NCBI GenBank assembly: GCA_963807385.1
Contig: CAWEBQ010000002.1
Coordinates: 558,001 to 622,000, forward strand
Direction: 5' to 3'
DNA length: 64,000 nucleotides
Source: JBDTSW01 sp963807385
GTDB lineage: Bacteria > Actinomycetota > Thermoleophilia > Solirubrobacterales > 70-9
A program made the translations under genes and the position numbers. Shown here in pieces: positions 43,009 through 51,174 of this stretch (positions within the stretch are counted from its first letter, which is position 1; the number at the start of each line of letters is the position of its first letter). The notes beneath the pieces are model-generated. The model was not told the origin of the DNA. It did not search any database and worked only from the letters and a program-made list of their open reading frames with translations.

Positions 43009-43812
43009 TTGAACGAGCCCTCTGACAGCCAAGACGAGCCGGATAACCGGTCTCCAGGGCCCGCCGAGGGCCTCGCCGACGAGCGCCGGCTGCTCGCACG
43101 CTTCGCCGAGACCCGGGACCCGAAGCTGCGCGAGGAGCTGGTCAACCGCTTCCTGCCGCTGGCGCGCAGCCTCGCGATGCGATACGCCGGCGGCGCCGAG
43201 CCCACCGACGATCTCGTCCAGGTCGCCAGCGTCGGCTTGATGGGAGCGCTTGAGCGCTTCGACCCGAGTCGCGGCATCCCGTTCGCCGCCTTCGCCGGAC
43301 CCACGATCCTGGGCGAGCTGCGCCGCCACTTCCGCGACCGCGTCTGGACGCTGCGGGTCCCGCGCGGGCTTCAGGAGCGAATCCGCGACGTTGACGATGC
43401 GATCACCTCGCTCTCCAGCCAGCTCGAGCGCTCCCCGAGCGTCGGTGAGATCGCCGAGAAGCTGGAGATCGGCGAGGACGACGTGCTCGAGGCGATGGAG
43501 GCGGCGGGCGCACGGCGGACGATGTCGCTGGACCAACCCACGGCGGGCGACGACGCGGGTGACGCCGTGATCGGCGAGCGCGTCGGCGCGCAGGACCCCG
43601 GCTTCGAGCTCGTCGAGGAGCGCTCGGCCATCTCCGCCGGCGTGAAGGTCCTGAGCGATCTGGAGCGAGAGGTTCTGCGCCTGCGCTTCGTAGAGGACCT
43701 CACACAGTCGAAGATCGCCGAACAGGTCGGCTACTCGCAGATGCACGTGTCGCGGATCCTGCGCCGCGCGCTGGAGCGCGTGCGCGCTGCCGCCGACCGC
43801 CAGCCGGGCTAA
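43009..43812 (+). CDS. sigF: RNA polymerase sigma factor, SigB/SigF type
   Basis: Group 3 sigma factor of the stress/sporulation class. The 267 residues show region 2 (DDLVQVASVGLMGALERFDPSRG and FAAFAGPTILGELRRHFRD are the patterns, near residues 67-107), region 3 (LERSPSVGEIAEKLEIGEDDV) and region 4 with the -35-binding HTH (LTQSKIAEQVGYSQMHVSRILRRAL near 236). The start TTG is the only codon that includes the acidic N-terminus; a later start inside it is possible. The convergent neighbour is an RsbW-like gene, its likely antagonist. Confidence 0.88.
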   Translation: MNEPSDSQDEPDNRSPGPAEGLADERRLLARFAETRDPKLREELVNRFLPLARSLAMRYAGGAEPTDDLVQVASVGLMGALERFDPSRGIPFAAFAGPTILGELRRHFRDRVWTLRVPRGLQERIRDVDDAITSLSSQLERSPSVGEIAEKLEIGEDDVLEAMEAAGARRTMSLDQPTAGDDAGDAVIGERVGAQDPGFELVEERSAISAGVKVLSDLEREVLRLRFVEDLTQSKIAEQVGYSQMHVSRILRRALERVRAAADRQPG

Positions 43813-43825
43813 GCGGGACGGGTCC

Positions 43826-44638
43826 TCAGCCGGAGCGGCTGGTGATCTCGATCAGGAGGTACTCCTCGTCGCCGTCGCGTTCAACGCGGATCGAGTCCGC
43901 GAGCCGCTCCAGCGACGCGTCGATGTCCGGGATTCGCATCCCCGCGAGCAGCCTGTCACCGGCTCCGGGGACGAGTGGCCCGACCCGGATCGTGATCGCC
44001 CCGCCGTCCGCATCGACCAGGAGGTTTGCCCTGCCCCCCGCGAAGTGATCCGCCGCCTGCGCCGCCACGGCGTCGCCGAGCAGAACGGCGTCGGAGAGGC
44101 GATCAACCGAGAAATCCGCGCGGACGGCGAAGACCGAGATTACCCGCGACAGCACCGGCCCCACCAGGCCCTCGGCCGGGAGCGACATCGCGGCGCCCGG
44201 CTCCGGGCCAGGGCCGGGATCGGCCTGCGGCCCGTCGCCGTTAGGCGAGAGCAGCAGGCGCATCGTCACGACGGTGCCGATGCCGGGTCCGCCGCTGATC
44301 CCGAAGCTGTCCGACAGCGCGGCGATCAGCGGAAGTCCCATCCGCAGGCTCTGGCGCTCCACGTCTACCTTCGGGCGGATCCCGGAACCGCGATCGCGAA
44401 CGATCACGACCAGCGCATCGTCCTCGCGGAGGGCCTCGATCTCGATCGAGCCGGAACCATCCTCGCCGTAGGCGTGAACCACCGTGTTCATGCATGCCTC
44501 CGTGACAACCGTCTTCAGGTCGCTCAGTCGCCCGGCCTCCATGCCAAGCGCCTCGGCCAGCCCCGCCAGGGCGTGGCGCACCACGCTGACGTTCTCCGCC
44601 TTGGCCGGGAGAACCATGCGCAGGTCCGGCGCGCTCAT
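43826..44638 (-). CDS. RsbW-like anti-sigma regulator with degenerate second domain
   Basis: A 270-residue protein. Residues ~6-130 form a GHKL/HATPase domain of the anti-sigma kind: N-box VVTEACMNTVVHAYG near 43, G1 RDRGSGIRP near 82, and G2 GMGLPLI-like RMGLPLIAALSD near 98. After a Gly/Pro linker, residues ~150-268 repeat the same layout (SRVISVFAVRADFSVDRLSDAVL, then TIRVGPL) without the ATP-binding boxes. It probably binds the adjacent sigma factor and may phosphorylate an antagonist not seen here. ATG start; no leaderless -10. Confidence 0.8.
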   Translation of the reverse strand: MSAPDLRMVLPAKAENVSVVRHALAGLAEALGMEAGRLSDLKTVVTEACMNTVVHAYGEDGSGSIEIEALREDDALVVIVRDRGSGIRPKVDVERQSLRMGLPLIAALSDSFGISGGPGIGTVVTMRLLLSPNGDGPQADPGPGPEPGAAMSLPAEGLVGPVLSRVISVFAVRADFSVDRLSDAVLLGDAVAAQAADHFAGGRANLLVDADGGAITIRVGPLVPGAGDRLLAGMRIPDIDASLERLADSIRVERDGDEEYLLIEITSRSG

Positions 44639-44708
44639 CGCTCGGGCCTGGCTGTCTGACCCACCACGTCAGCCAGCATACCCGTGAGGGATGGTTTCTA
44701 CTCCCCGA

Positions 44709-45047
44709 TCAGTCGCGCTTCCAGCCGCGCCCGAACATTCGTCCCAGGCGCCCGGTGGGCACGTTCGCTCGGAAGTTCCGGATGCCCTTCTCGGGCGGCG
44801 GCAACTCGGCGGCCGCGGCGGCGTCGATCCCCAGGGTCAGCAGGTGTTCGGCCGTCCGTGCAACCTCCGGCCCATCGACGAAGCGAAGGTCGCCCGACCC
44901 GGTCTCGAGAACGATCCCGTCCAGGATGTGCTCCCGGTAGTTGTCCACCACCTGGTAGACCGTGCCGACGACGATCCCGTCGGACGAACGCACCTCAGTG
45001 CCCCGCTCGACGGCGGAGTAGTGGATCGCATGGCCCTCGTCGCTCAC
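44709..45047 (-). CDS. PRC-barrel-like small protein
   Basis: A 112-residue protein with a beta-rich first half (ERGTEVRSSDGIVVGTVYQVV, ILDGIVLETGSGDLRFVDGPEV) resembling PRC-barrel or DUF2171 domains, and a basic Arg-rich end. Such proteins are often stress-related or RNA/photosynthesis-associated; no function is claimed. The GTG at 45047 is chosen because it lies exactly 7 nt after a TATGCT hexamer. The alternative ATG at 45059 falls inside that hexamer. Confidence 0.7.
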   Translation of the reverse strand: MSDEGHAIHYSAVERGTEVRSSDGIVVGTVYQVVDNYREHILDGIVLETGSGDLRFVDGPEVARTAEHLLTLGIDAAAAAELPPPEKGIRNFRANVPTGRLGRMFGRGWKRD

Positions 45048-45054
45048 GGGCGAA

Positions 45055-45064
45055 AGCATAGGCT
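45055..45064. promoter_or_regulatory. Bidirectional promoter: two -10 hexamers sharing TA
   Basis: AGCATAGGCT reads TATGCT on the minus strand (45055-45060) and TAGGCT on the plus strand (45059-45064); the two share the TA step at 45059-45060. They lie 7 nt and 6 nt from the starts of the divergent genes at 45047 and 45071, so one 10-bp site seems to serve two leaderless genes. Confidence 0.6.
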
Positions 45065-45070
45065 CCAGCG

Positions 45071-45478
45071 GTGGCCGGCTACTCGGGAACCCCGCTGCCG
45101 CGGAAGCTCGGGATCAAGGAGGGCCACCGCTTGGCGCTGCTCGACGCGCCGACCGGTTTCGAGTCCACGTTGGGTGAGCTTCCGGCCGGGGTTGCGATCC
45201 GCACGACGGCCCGCGGGCGCAGCGACGTGGTCGTCTGCTTTGTTACCAGCCGTGGCGGGATCGAACGACGCTTCGACTCGCTCAAGCGAGCCATCGCCCA
45301 CGACGGCGGACTCTGGTTCGCGTGGCCGAAGCGCGCCTCCGGCGTCGAGACGGACGTCACCGAGGACGTGGTTCGCGAGATCGCCCTCGCCCGCGGCCTC
45401 GTCGACAACAAGGTCTGCGCCCTCGACGAGACGTGGTCGGGCCTCCGGCTCGTCTTCCGGCTCGCCGACCGCCCCTAG
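45071..45478 (+). CDS. DUF3052 family protein
   Basis: A 135-residue protein of the DUF3052 family, common in actinobacteria. Features are the opening AGYSGTPLPRKLGIKEGHRLALLDAP, a central strand DVVVCFVTSRG, the helix IERRFDSLKRAI and the conserved LWFAWPKRASGV followed by DVTEDVVREIALARGLVDNKVCA-type sequence. No function is established. It starts on GTG, and its stop TAG shares CTAG with the stop of the convergent hydrolase. Confidence 0.88.
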   Translation: MAGYSGTPLPRKLGIKEGHRLALLDAPTGFESTLGELPAGVAIRTTARGRSDVVVCFVTSRGGIERRFDSLKRAIAHDGGLWFAWPKRASGVETDVTEDVVREIALARGLVDNKVCALDETWSGLRLVFRLADRP

Positions 45479-46311
45479 CCGGCCATCCGCCCGCGCACAG
45501 CGTCCTCGTTGCAGAACGCCTCGATCGCGCGCGAGAGCTTGCCCCCCTGCCACGCCAACGGCGACTCTCCGCGCTCCTCGCTGATGAGCCTCGCATCCGC
45601 CAGCGCGTCGGACCAGGCCTCTGCGACCGAGTACGGATGGCCGGGATCGGCCTCGTCGTGGCTCGCGACGACGAGCGCCGGCAGCTCCAGCCGTGCCAGC
45701 GCCCCGAGCCCGTCGAACGGCACCGAGCGGGGAACCTCACGCAGGGCGCGCACCACGCCGTCGGGGTGCTCGTGCCGCGCCAGGCGTGCCCGGGCGATCC
45801 GCAGCAGCGTGTCCCGCCAGCCCTCGTCCAGGCCCTCGTCGTAGGCCCGGATGAAGCCCTCGGTCCCGCCTCGTTCGAGTCCGTCGGCCAGCCCATCCCA
45901 GTACTCCAGGGATTCGGCCGCTGGCTGCTCGCCCACCACGGCCGGGCCGATCAGCACCAGCCCGGCGTAGCGCCCCGGGTTACGGAGGGCCGCGGCGGCG
46001 ATCGTGTGCGCGCCCATCGAGTGCCCGGCGAGCACCGGCCTGCGGTCCCCTCCCAGCGCGGCGACAACGGCCTCAGCGTCACTGGCCAGGTTTACATAAC
46101 CGTAGGTGCCCCCGGGCGCCGCGCCCGAGGCGCCGTGACCTCTGGCGTCGTAGGCGACGACCGTGAACCCGGCGCGGGACAGGTGGTTCGAGCCGTGGAC
46201 GACCACGTCGCGGGTGGCCGTGAGGCCGTGCAGCAGGACGATCGCGCGGTCGCCATCACCGGACCGCTCCCCCGCGAGCTCGGCGCCCTCGGTGGAGGCG
46301 GTGAACTCCAC
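45475..46311 (-). CDS. Alpha/beta hydrolase
   Basis: A 278-residue serine hydrolase. Visible are the oxyanion strand VLLHGLTATRD near residue 26, the nucleophile elbow AGHSMGAHT near 95, and Asp and His candidates in the last third (ASHDEADPGHP). A cap region lies near residues 130-190. The substrate is unknown. The GTG start is 5 nt after the stop of the cyclophilin gene, so the two are cotranscribed. Confidence 0.85.
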   Translation of the reverse strand: MEFTASTEGAELAGERSGDGDRAIVLLHGLTATRDVVVHGSNHLSRAGFTVVAYDARGHGASGAAPGGTYGYVNLASDAEAVVAALGGDRRPVLAGHSMGAHTIAAAALRNPGRYAGLVLIGPAVVGEQPAAESLEYWDGLADGLERGGTEGFIRAYDEGLDEGWRDTLLRIARARLARHEHPDGVVRALREVPRSVPFDGLGALARLELPALVVASHDEADPGHPYSVAEAWSDALADARLISEERGESPLAWQGGKLSRAIEAFCNEDAVRGRMAG

Positions 46312-46316
46312 GCCGC

Positions 46317-46997
46317 TCAGCGCTCGAGCGTGATCCGCTCGATCACGACGGGACTCTCGGGAGGTCCGTCGCCCGGGCCCGCCTGTGCTTCGATCGCCTC
46401 GACCGCCGCCTCGTCGCCCGTGAGTTCGCCCAGGACGGCGTAGTCCGGAGGCAGGCCCGCGTCCGCCCCGGTCACGACGAAGAACTGGCTGCCCGACGTG
46501 CCGGCGGGCTCGAGGCCTGACTTCGCCATCGCGACAACGCCATGCGTGTAGGCGGTGTCCGCGGGCGGCTCCTCGCTGACGGAGTAGCCCGGTCCGCCGA
46601 TACCGTCGGCGGCCGGGTCGCCGCCCTGGATCACGAACCCGTCCACGACCCGATGGAAGGCGGTCCCGTCGTAGAGGCCCTCGTCGACCATGTGCACGAA
46701 CGAGCTCGCGGTCTTCGGCGAGCGCTTGGTGTCCAGCACGAACTGAAAGTCGCCGCAGTTGGTCGCCACGGTTGCCGTGATCTCCTCGCCGGGTCGGACC
46801 TGCTGCCGCGGCTTCTGCAGCTTCACCTTCTTGGGCTCCGCGGGTTCCACCTCGGCGCAGGCCTCCGCCGCCCGCCCGGCGGTTGCGGCGGTCGAGGTCA
46901 CTTCCCCCTCGTCGTCCCCGCAGGCAGAAAGCGCGAGCGCCAGGCCGAGAGCGATCGCGCCGGCGACGGCGCGGCGGATTGTGCGGTCGAGCACCAT
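46317..46997 (-). CDS. Lipoprotein peptidyl-prolyl isomerase (cyclophilin type)
   Basis: Catalyses proline cis-trans isomerisation outside the membrane. The 226 residues start with a lipoprotein signal (lipobox LSAC near residue 26), then a Thr/Ala-rich linker. The cyclophilin domain has FHRVVDGFVIQGGDP near 114, GSQFFVVT near 170 and the shortened bacterial layout. TAGGCT lies 9 nt before the ATG on the minus strand. It is divergent from the lipid-kinase-like gene. Confidence 0.92.
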   Translation of the reverse strand: MVLDRTIRRAVAGAIALGLALALSACGDDEGEVTSTAATAGRAAEACAEVEPAEPKKVKLQKPRQQVRPGEEITATVATNCGDFQFVLDTKRSPKTASSFVHMVDEGLYDGTAFHRVVDGFVIQGGDPAADGIGGPGYSVSEEPPADTAYTHGVVAMAKSGLEPAGTSGSQFFVVTGADAGLPPDYAVLGELTGDEAAVEAIEAQAGPGDGPPESPVVIERITLER

Positions 46998-47006
46998 CGG
47001 CGTCGG

Positions 47007-47038
47007 AGCCTACCCAACCGGTTCGGGCTGACTACGCT
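47007..47038. promoter_or_regulatory. Divergent promoter region for cyclophilin and lipid-kinase-like genes
   Basis: A minus-strand TAGGCT (47007-47012) and a plus-strand TACGCT (47033-47038) point outward. The plus hexamer ends 7 nt before the GTG at 47046. The start codons are 48 nt apart. Confidence 0.5.
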
Positions 47039-47045
47039 GCCGCCC

Positions 47046-47951
47046 GTGGCCTCGGGGACATCTCACCTGCTGCTCGTCAATCCCTCGGCCGGCGGAGGCC
47101 GCGTTAGGGAGTTGCTCCCGGCTGCCCGCGCCGCGATGGACCGCCACGGCATCGCCCACCGCGTCGTCGAGACCACCGGCATAGACCACGGCTGCGTCGA
47201 GGCCCGCATGGCCGCGGCCGCGGGCGAGTCCGTGCTGGTCATGTCCGGTGATGGGCTCGTCGGCCAGGTCGGCGGGGTCCTCGCCAACACCGGTGCCCCG
47301 CTTGGGGTCCTGCCCGGCGGCCGCGGCAACGACTTCGCCAGGGTCCTCTCGATCCCGTCCGAGATCGATGCGGCGGTGGCCGTGGTCGCCGCCGGGCACC
47401 TTCGGGAGATCGACGTCGGGGAGGTCAACGGCAAGCGGTTCCTCTGCATCGCCAGCTGCGGGTTCGACTCCGACGCGAACCGCATCGCGAACGAGGCGAG
47501 GCGCGTCAAGGGCCAGGCCGTCTACCTCTACGCGGCGTTGCGGGCACTGTGGGAATGGAAACCCGCGCGATTCACCCTCACCTTCGACGAGGGCGGCGAG
47601 GAGTTCACGGGCTACTCCGTTGCCGCCGCGAACAGCCGCGCGTACGGCGGCGGAATGTTCATCGCGCCGGACGCGCTGCTCGACGACGGACTCCTCGACG
47701 TGGTCTGGACGGGGAAGATTGGCAAGCTGCGGTTCCTCTCTAACCTGCCGAAGGTGTTCAAGGGCACCCACGTGGACGAGCCCGAGGTGGGCACGAGGCG
47801 GACGACGTCGGTCCACATCGAGGCCGACCGTGCTTTCGCCATCTACGCCGACGGCGACCACCTCGCCGACCTCCCGGCGACGGTGCGCGTCCTGCCAAAG
47901 GCGCTGCGGGTCATCGCCCCTCAGGGCGAGGCCCTCGCCGGGCCGAGGTGA
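47046..47951 (+). CDS. Diacylglycerol/lipid kinase-like protein (DagK/YegS family)
   Basis: A 301-residue DAGK-catalytic-domain protein that probably phosphorylates a lipid alcohol with ATP. LLLVNPSAGGGR near residue 8 and LPGGRGNDFAR near 90 are typical. The nucleotide-binding loop, usually GGDGT, is here SGDGLVGQVGG near 66, a variation that could alter activity. The C-terminal YADGDHLADLPATVRVLPKALRV-type end is conserved. GTG at 47046 is set by the TACGCT spacing. The murT start overlaps the stop (GTGA). Confidence 0.85.
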   Translation: MASGTSHLLLVNPSAGGGRVRELLPAARAAMDRHGIAHRVVETTGIDHGCVEARMAAAAGESVLVMSGDGLVGQVGGVLANTGAPLGVLPGGRGNDFARVLSIPSEIDAAVAVVAAGHLREIDVGEVNGKRFLCIASCGFDSDANRIANEARRVKGQAVYLYAALRALWEWKPARFTLTFDEGGEEFTGYSVAAANSRAYGGGMFIAPDALLDDGLLDVVWTGKIGKLRFLSNLPKVFKGTHVDEPEVGTRRTTSVHIEADRAFAIYADGDHLADLPATVRVLPKALRVIAPQGEALAGPR

Positions 47952-49339
47952 GCGCTCTCTTCCGCGCGAAGCTCGCGGCGGCGCGGGGCGTCGGCGCGCT
48001 CAGCCGCCGCAGTGGCCGCGGCGGCGGAACCACCCTCCCCGGGCGCATGCTCCTGCGCACCGCGCCCGACGCCATCGCCCGGCTGGGCGCCGAGCTGCCG
48101 AACGGTTCGACGGTCGTCAGCGCCACCAACGGAAAGACCACCACCGCGGGGATGATCGCGGCCATTCTTCGGGCTGATGGGCGCCACCCGGTCCACAACC
48201 GCGCTGGCTCCAACATGACCTGGGGCGTGGCCACGGCGCTGCTGACGGAGCGGGGCGAGGAGGGGCTTTTCGAGGTCGACGAGGCCTGGCTTCCGAAGGT
48301 GGCCGGCGATCTCGAGCCGCGCCTGATCGTGCTCGCGAACCTCTTCCGCGACCAGCTCGACCGCTACGGCGAGCTGGAGACCCTCGCCGACGACTGGGCG
48401 GAGCTGGCGGCCGCTCGCGCCGGGTCGACCGGGTTCGTGCTGAACGCCGACGACCCCCTGATCGCGGACCTCGGACGTGACGCCGAGCTGAACCGCCGGC
48501 CGGGCGTCACCTACTTCGGCATCGAGGATCCCTCGCAGGCGCTGCCGGAACTCCAGCACGCGCACGACGCCAAGCACTGCCGGCGCTGCGGGGCGCCCTA
48601 CGCGTACGAGCGCGCATTCGTGGGCCATCTGGGGCACTACGCGTGCCCGAGCTGCGACGCCGACCGTCCCGCACCCGACGTCGTGGCCGAGCGGATCACT
48701 CTCCGCGGGATGGACGGATCGGATGTCAGCGTGCGCACCCCGGCTGGGAACACCCGGCTCTCCCTCCCACTCCCCGGCCTCTACAACGTCTATAACGCGC
48801 TGGCGGCCCTGGCGGCGGCGCTGCGCCTGGACGTGCCCCTCGCGACGGCGGTAGCGGGCCTCGAGTCGGCAAAGGCGGCGTTCGGGCGGGTGGAGACGGT
48901 CGAGGTCGCCGGCAAGCCCGTCTCGATCCTGCTGATCAAGAACCCGGCCGGCGCCAACGAGGTCCTGCGCACCCTGCGGCTGGAGGGATCGGCCGAGGAC
49001 AGCGAGCGGAAGGGGATCGACCTCTGGATCGCCCTCAACGACAACATCGCCGACGGGCGGGATGTCTCCTGGGTATGGGACGCCGACTTCGAGCTGCTGG
49101 CCGGCACCGTCCGGCGTGTAGCCTGCTCCGGCACCAGGGCGCCCGAGCTGGCCGTCCGGCTCAAGTACGCCGGGATCGACGAGGAACTGATCACCGTCCA
49201 CGGGGACATCGAGGGCTCGCTCGACGCGGCGGTCGCCGCCGCCCCGGGACGGCTGTTCGCGCTGCCCACGTACACGGCCCTCATCGAGTTGCGAACGCTT
49301 CTGGCCTCGCGCGGCCTCGCCGCGGAGTTCTGGGCGTAG
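47948..49339 (+). CDS. murT: Lipid II isoglutaminyl synthase, MurT subunit
   Basis: Mur-ligase-like ATPase that, with GatD, amidates the alpha-carboxyl of D-Glu in lipid II. The 463 residues include the P-loop SATNGKTTTAGMIA near 58, the Mur-type VDEAWLP near 108, and the MurT-specific zinc ribbon CRRC ... CPSC near residues 215-240. The C-terminal MurT domain contains LNDNIADGRDVSWVWDAD, holding the Asp that joins the GatD catalytic triad. Unusually, gatD is not adjacent: four transferase genes lie between. GTG start overlaps the previous stop. Confidence 0.93.
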   Translation: MSALFRAKLAAARGVGALSRRSGRGGGTTLPGRMLLRTAPDAIARLGAELPNGSTVVSATNGKTTTAGMIAAILRADGRHPVHNRAGSNMTWGVATALLTERGEEGLFEVDEAWLPKVAGDLEPRLIVLANLFRDQLDRYGELETLADDWAELAAARAGSTGFVLNADDPLIADLGRDAELNRRPGVTYFGIEDPSQALPELQHAHDAKHCRRCGAPYAYERAFVGHLGHYACPSCDADRPAPDVVAERITLRGMDGSDVSVRTPAGNTRLSLPLPGLYNVYNALAALAAALRLDVPLATAVAGLESAKAAFGRVETVEVAGKPVSILLIKNPAGANEVLRTLRLEGSAEDSERKGIDLWIALNDNIADGRDVSWVWDADFELLAGTVRRVACSGTRAPELAVRLKYAGIDEELITVHGDIEGSLDAAVAAAPGRLFALPTYTALIELRTLLASRGLAAEFWA

Positions 49340-49352
49340 CATTCGCGCTCCC

Positions 49353-50207
49353 ATGGACCCCCCGAACATCCTGCTGACGGGCACCGGCCGCTCCGGCACC
49401 ACCCTGACGTGCCACCTGCTCAACGGCCTGCCGGACACGGTCGCCCTCTTCGAGCCGATGAAGGTCAAGGGCTTCGCCGAGGCGAGTGGCGCCACCGCGA
49501 TCCCGGACGTGATCGACGAGTTCTGCGCCGAGCAGCGGCGGTCCATCCACGAGCACGGGGTCGCCACCTCGAAGCAGGCAGGGGGCGTCATGCCGGCCAA
49601 CCCCTACGGATCGAAGACGAACGAGACCGGGCTTCGGGCGAAGTCCGTGTCCAAGGGCGCCGTCGCCGTGGACAAGCCGCTGAACGAGGACTTCGGGCTC
49701 GTCGTCAAGCACATCTCCGCCTTCGCCGCCGTCCTGCCCGATCTCGTCAAGCGCTTCCCCGTCTTCGCCGTCGTGCGCAATCCGCTCCCCGTGCTCGCCT
49801 CGTGGAACTCGATCGACTTCAACCTGCGCAACGGCCACATCCCGGCCGCGGAGCGCCTCGACCCCGAGCTACGCGACGCGCTCGCTGGCCTCGAGGACCC
49901 GCTCGATCGCCAGCTCCACATCATGGCCTGGTTCCACGGGCGCTTCCGCCGCAACCTGCCTGACGCCTCGATTCTGCGCTACGAGTCGATCGTCGAGACC
50001 GGCGGGGCCTGCCTCGACGTGATGCGCCCCTCCGCCGCGGACCTCCGGGAGGCGCTCGAGAGCCGCAACCTGAACCAGATCTATGACCGCGACATGGTGG
50101 TCAGGATCGGGGAACGGCTACTGGCGTCGGAGGGAGCGCACTGGGAGTCCTACCCGAAGGAGAGCGTCGAGCGCCTGCTCGACCTCTTCGTGTCGAGTGC
50201 CGGCTGA
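49353..50207 (+). CDS. Sulfotransferase-like protein
   Basis: A 284-residue P-loop sulfotransferase-fold protein. The PAPS-binding motifs are visible: the 5'-phosphosulfate loop TGTGRSGTTLTCHLL near residue 10 and the 3'-phosphate strand VFAVVRNPLPVLASWNSI near 137. The acceptor is unknown. A TAGCAT hexamer overlapping the murT stop lies 10 nt before the ATG. It is the first gene of a cassette between murT and gatD. Confidence 0.8.
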   Translation: MDPPNILLTGTGRSGTTLTCHLLNGLPDTVALFEPMKVKGFAEASGATAIPDVIDEFCAEQRRSIHEHGVATSKQAGGVMPANPYGSKTNETGLRAKSVSKGAVAVDKPLNEDFGLVVKHISAFAAVLPDLVKRFPVFAVVRNPLPVLASWNSIDFNLRNGHIPAAERLDPELRDALAGLEDPLDRQLHIMAWFHGRFRRNLPDASILRYESIVETGGACLDVMRPSAADLREALESRNLNQIYDRDMVVRIGERLLASEGAHWESYPKESVERLLDLFVSSAG

Positions 50208-51174
50208 CGCCGCCGCCGGCGCTGACCGGACGGTCCTCTTCTACCGGGACTTCCGCAAGTTCCACGGCGGCCACCTGAAGGTCTGGGACTACTTCGTGCA
50301 CACGCGCTCGGCCCCCGGATTCGCGCCGGTCATCGGCTTCTCGGACCGCACCATCTGGGGGGACGCGAACCCGTGGAGCGAGGCCCCGGACTTCGTGGCG
50401 GACGATTACGACGCCGTCGCCCCCGGCGCATTCTTCGTCGCCGGCCGCGATTGGCATCGGATGGACAAGCATCCGGCGGCGGGCCCGGACGTACCGGTGA
50501 TCAACCTCGTCCAGAGCGTCCGTCACGCCGACCCCGAGGGAACCAGGTTCGAGTTCCTCGGCCGCCGGGCGATCCGCATCTGTGTGAGCGAGGTGATCGC
50601 GGATTCAATCCGGCAGACCGGGCTCGTCGCCGGCCCCCTGTTCGCCATTCCCAACGGGATCGACGTCCAGTACCTCGAGGCAGGCGATCCGGCGGATGCG
50701 GACGTGGATGTGTTGATCGCCGGCCTCAAGCAGCCCGAACGGGCGCGTGAGCTCGCTGCCCGGTTGCTGAACGCGGGCCACACGGTGAAGGCGTTCACCG
50801 ACCTCGTTCCGCGCGAGGAGTTCACGGAGGCGATTGGCCTGGCGACCGTCACCGTTTTCCTCCCGCTCCCCACCGAAGGGTTCTACCTGCCGCCGATGGA
50901 GGGCATGGCGCTCGGCACGATCGTCATCTGCCCCGAGCACTCCGGCGAGCGGTCGATCTACCGCCACGGCGAGAACTGCTTTCGCCCCCCCTACGACGAC
51001 GGCGCGCTGTTCGCCGCCGTCGGGGAGGCGTTGGCGCTCGACGAGGCCGGGCGCGACCGGATCAGGGCCGCGGCCCGGATCACCGCCGAGGAGCACAGCC
51101 TCGACGCCGAGCGCGGAGCGTTCCTCGACGTGCTCGAACAGGTCGACGAGCTGTGGTCGGAGCTGGCCGGTTGA
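50197..51174 (+). CDS. Glycosyltransferase, GT4-like
   Basis: A 325-residue GT-B glycosyltransferase. The C-terminal donor-site pattern PTEGFYLPPMEGMALG (E-x7-E, near residue 230) and HSGERSIYRHGENCFRPPYDD are typical for family 4. The N-terminal domain starts with FYRDFRKFHGGHLKVWDYF. Donor and acceptor sugars are unknown. The GTG at 50197 overlaps the sulfotransferase by 11 nt and fits family length; the frame is open upstream. Confidence 0.82.
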   Translation: MPADAAAGADRTVLFYRDFRKFHGGHLKVWDYFVHTRSAPGFAPVIGFSDRTIWGDANPWSEAPDFVADDYDAVAPGAFFVAGRDWHRMDKHPAAGPDVPVINLVQSVRHADPEGTRFEFLGRRAIRICVSEVIADSIRQTGLVAGPLFAIPNGIDVQYLEAGDPADADVDVLIAGLKQPERARELAARLLNAGHTVKAFTDLVPREEFTEAIGLATVTVFLPLPTEGFYLPPMEGMALGTIVICPEHSGERSIYRHGENCFRPPYDDGALFAAVGEALALDEAGRDRIRAAARITAEEHSLDAERGAFLDVLEQVDELWSELAG

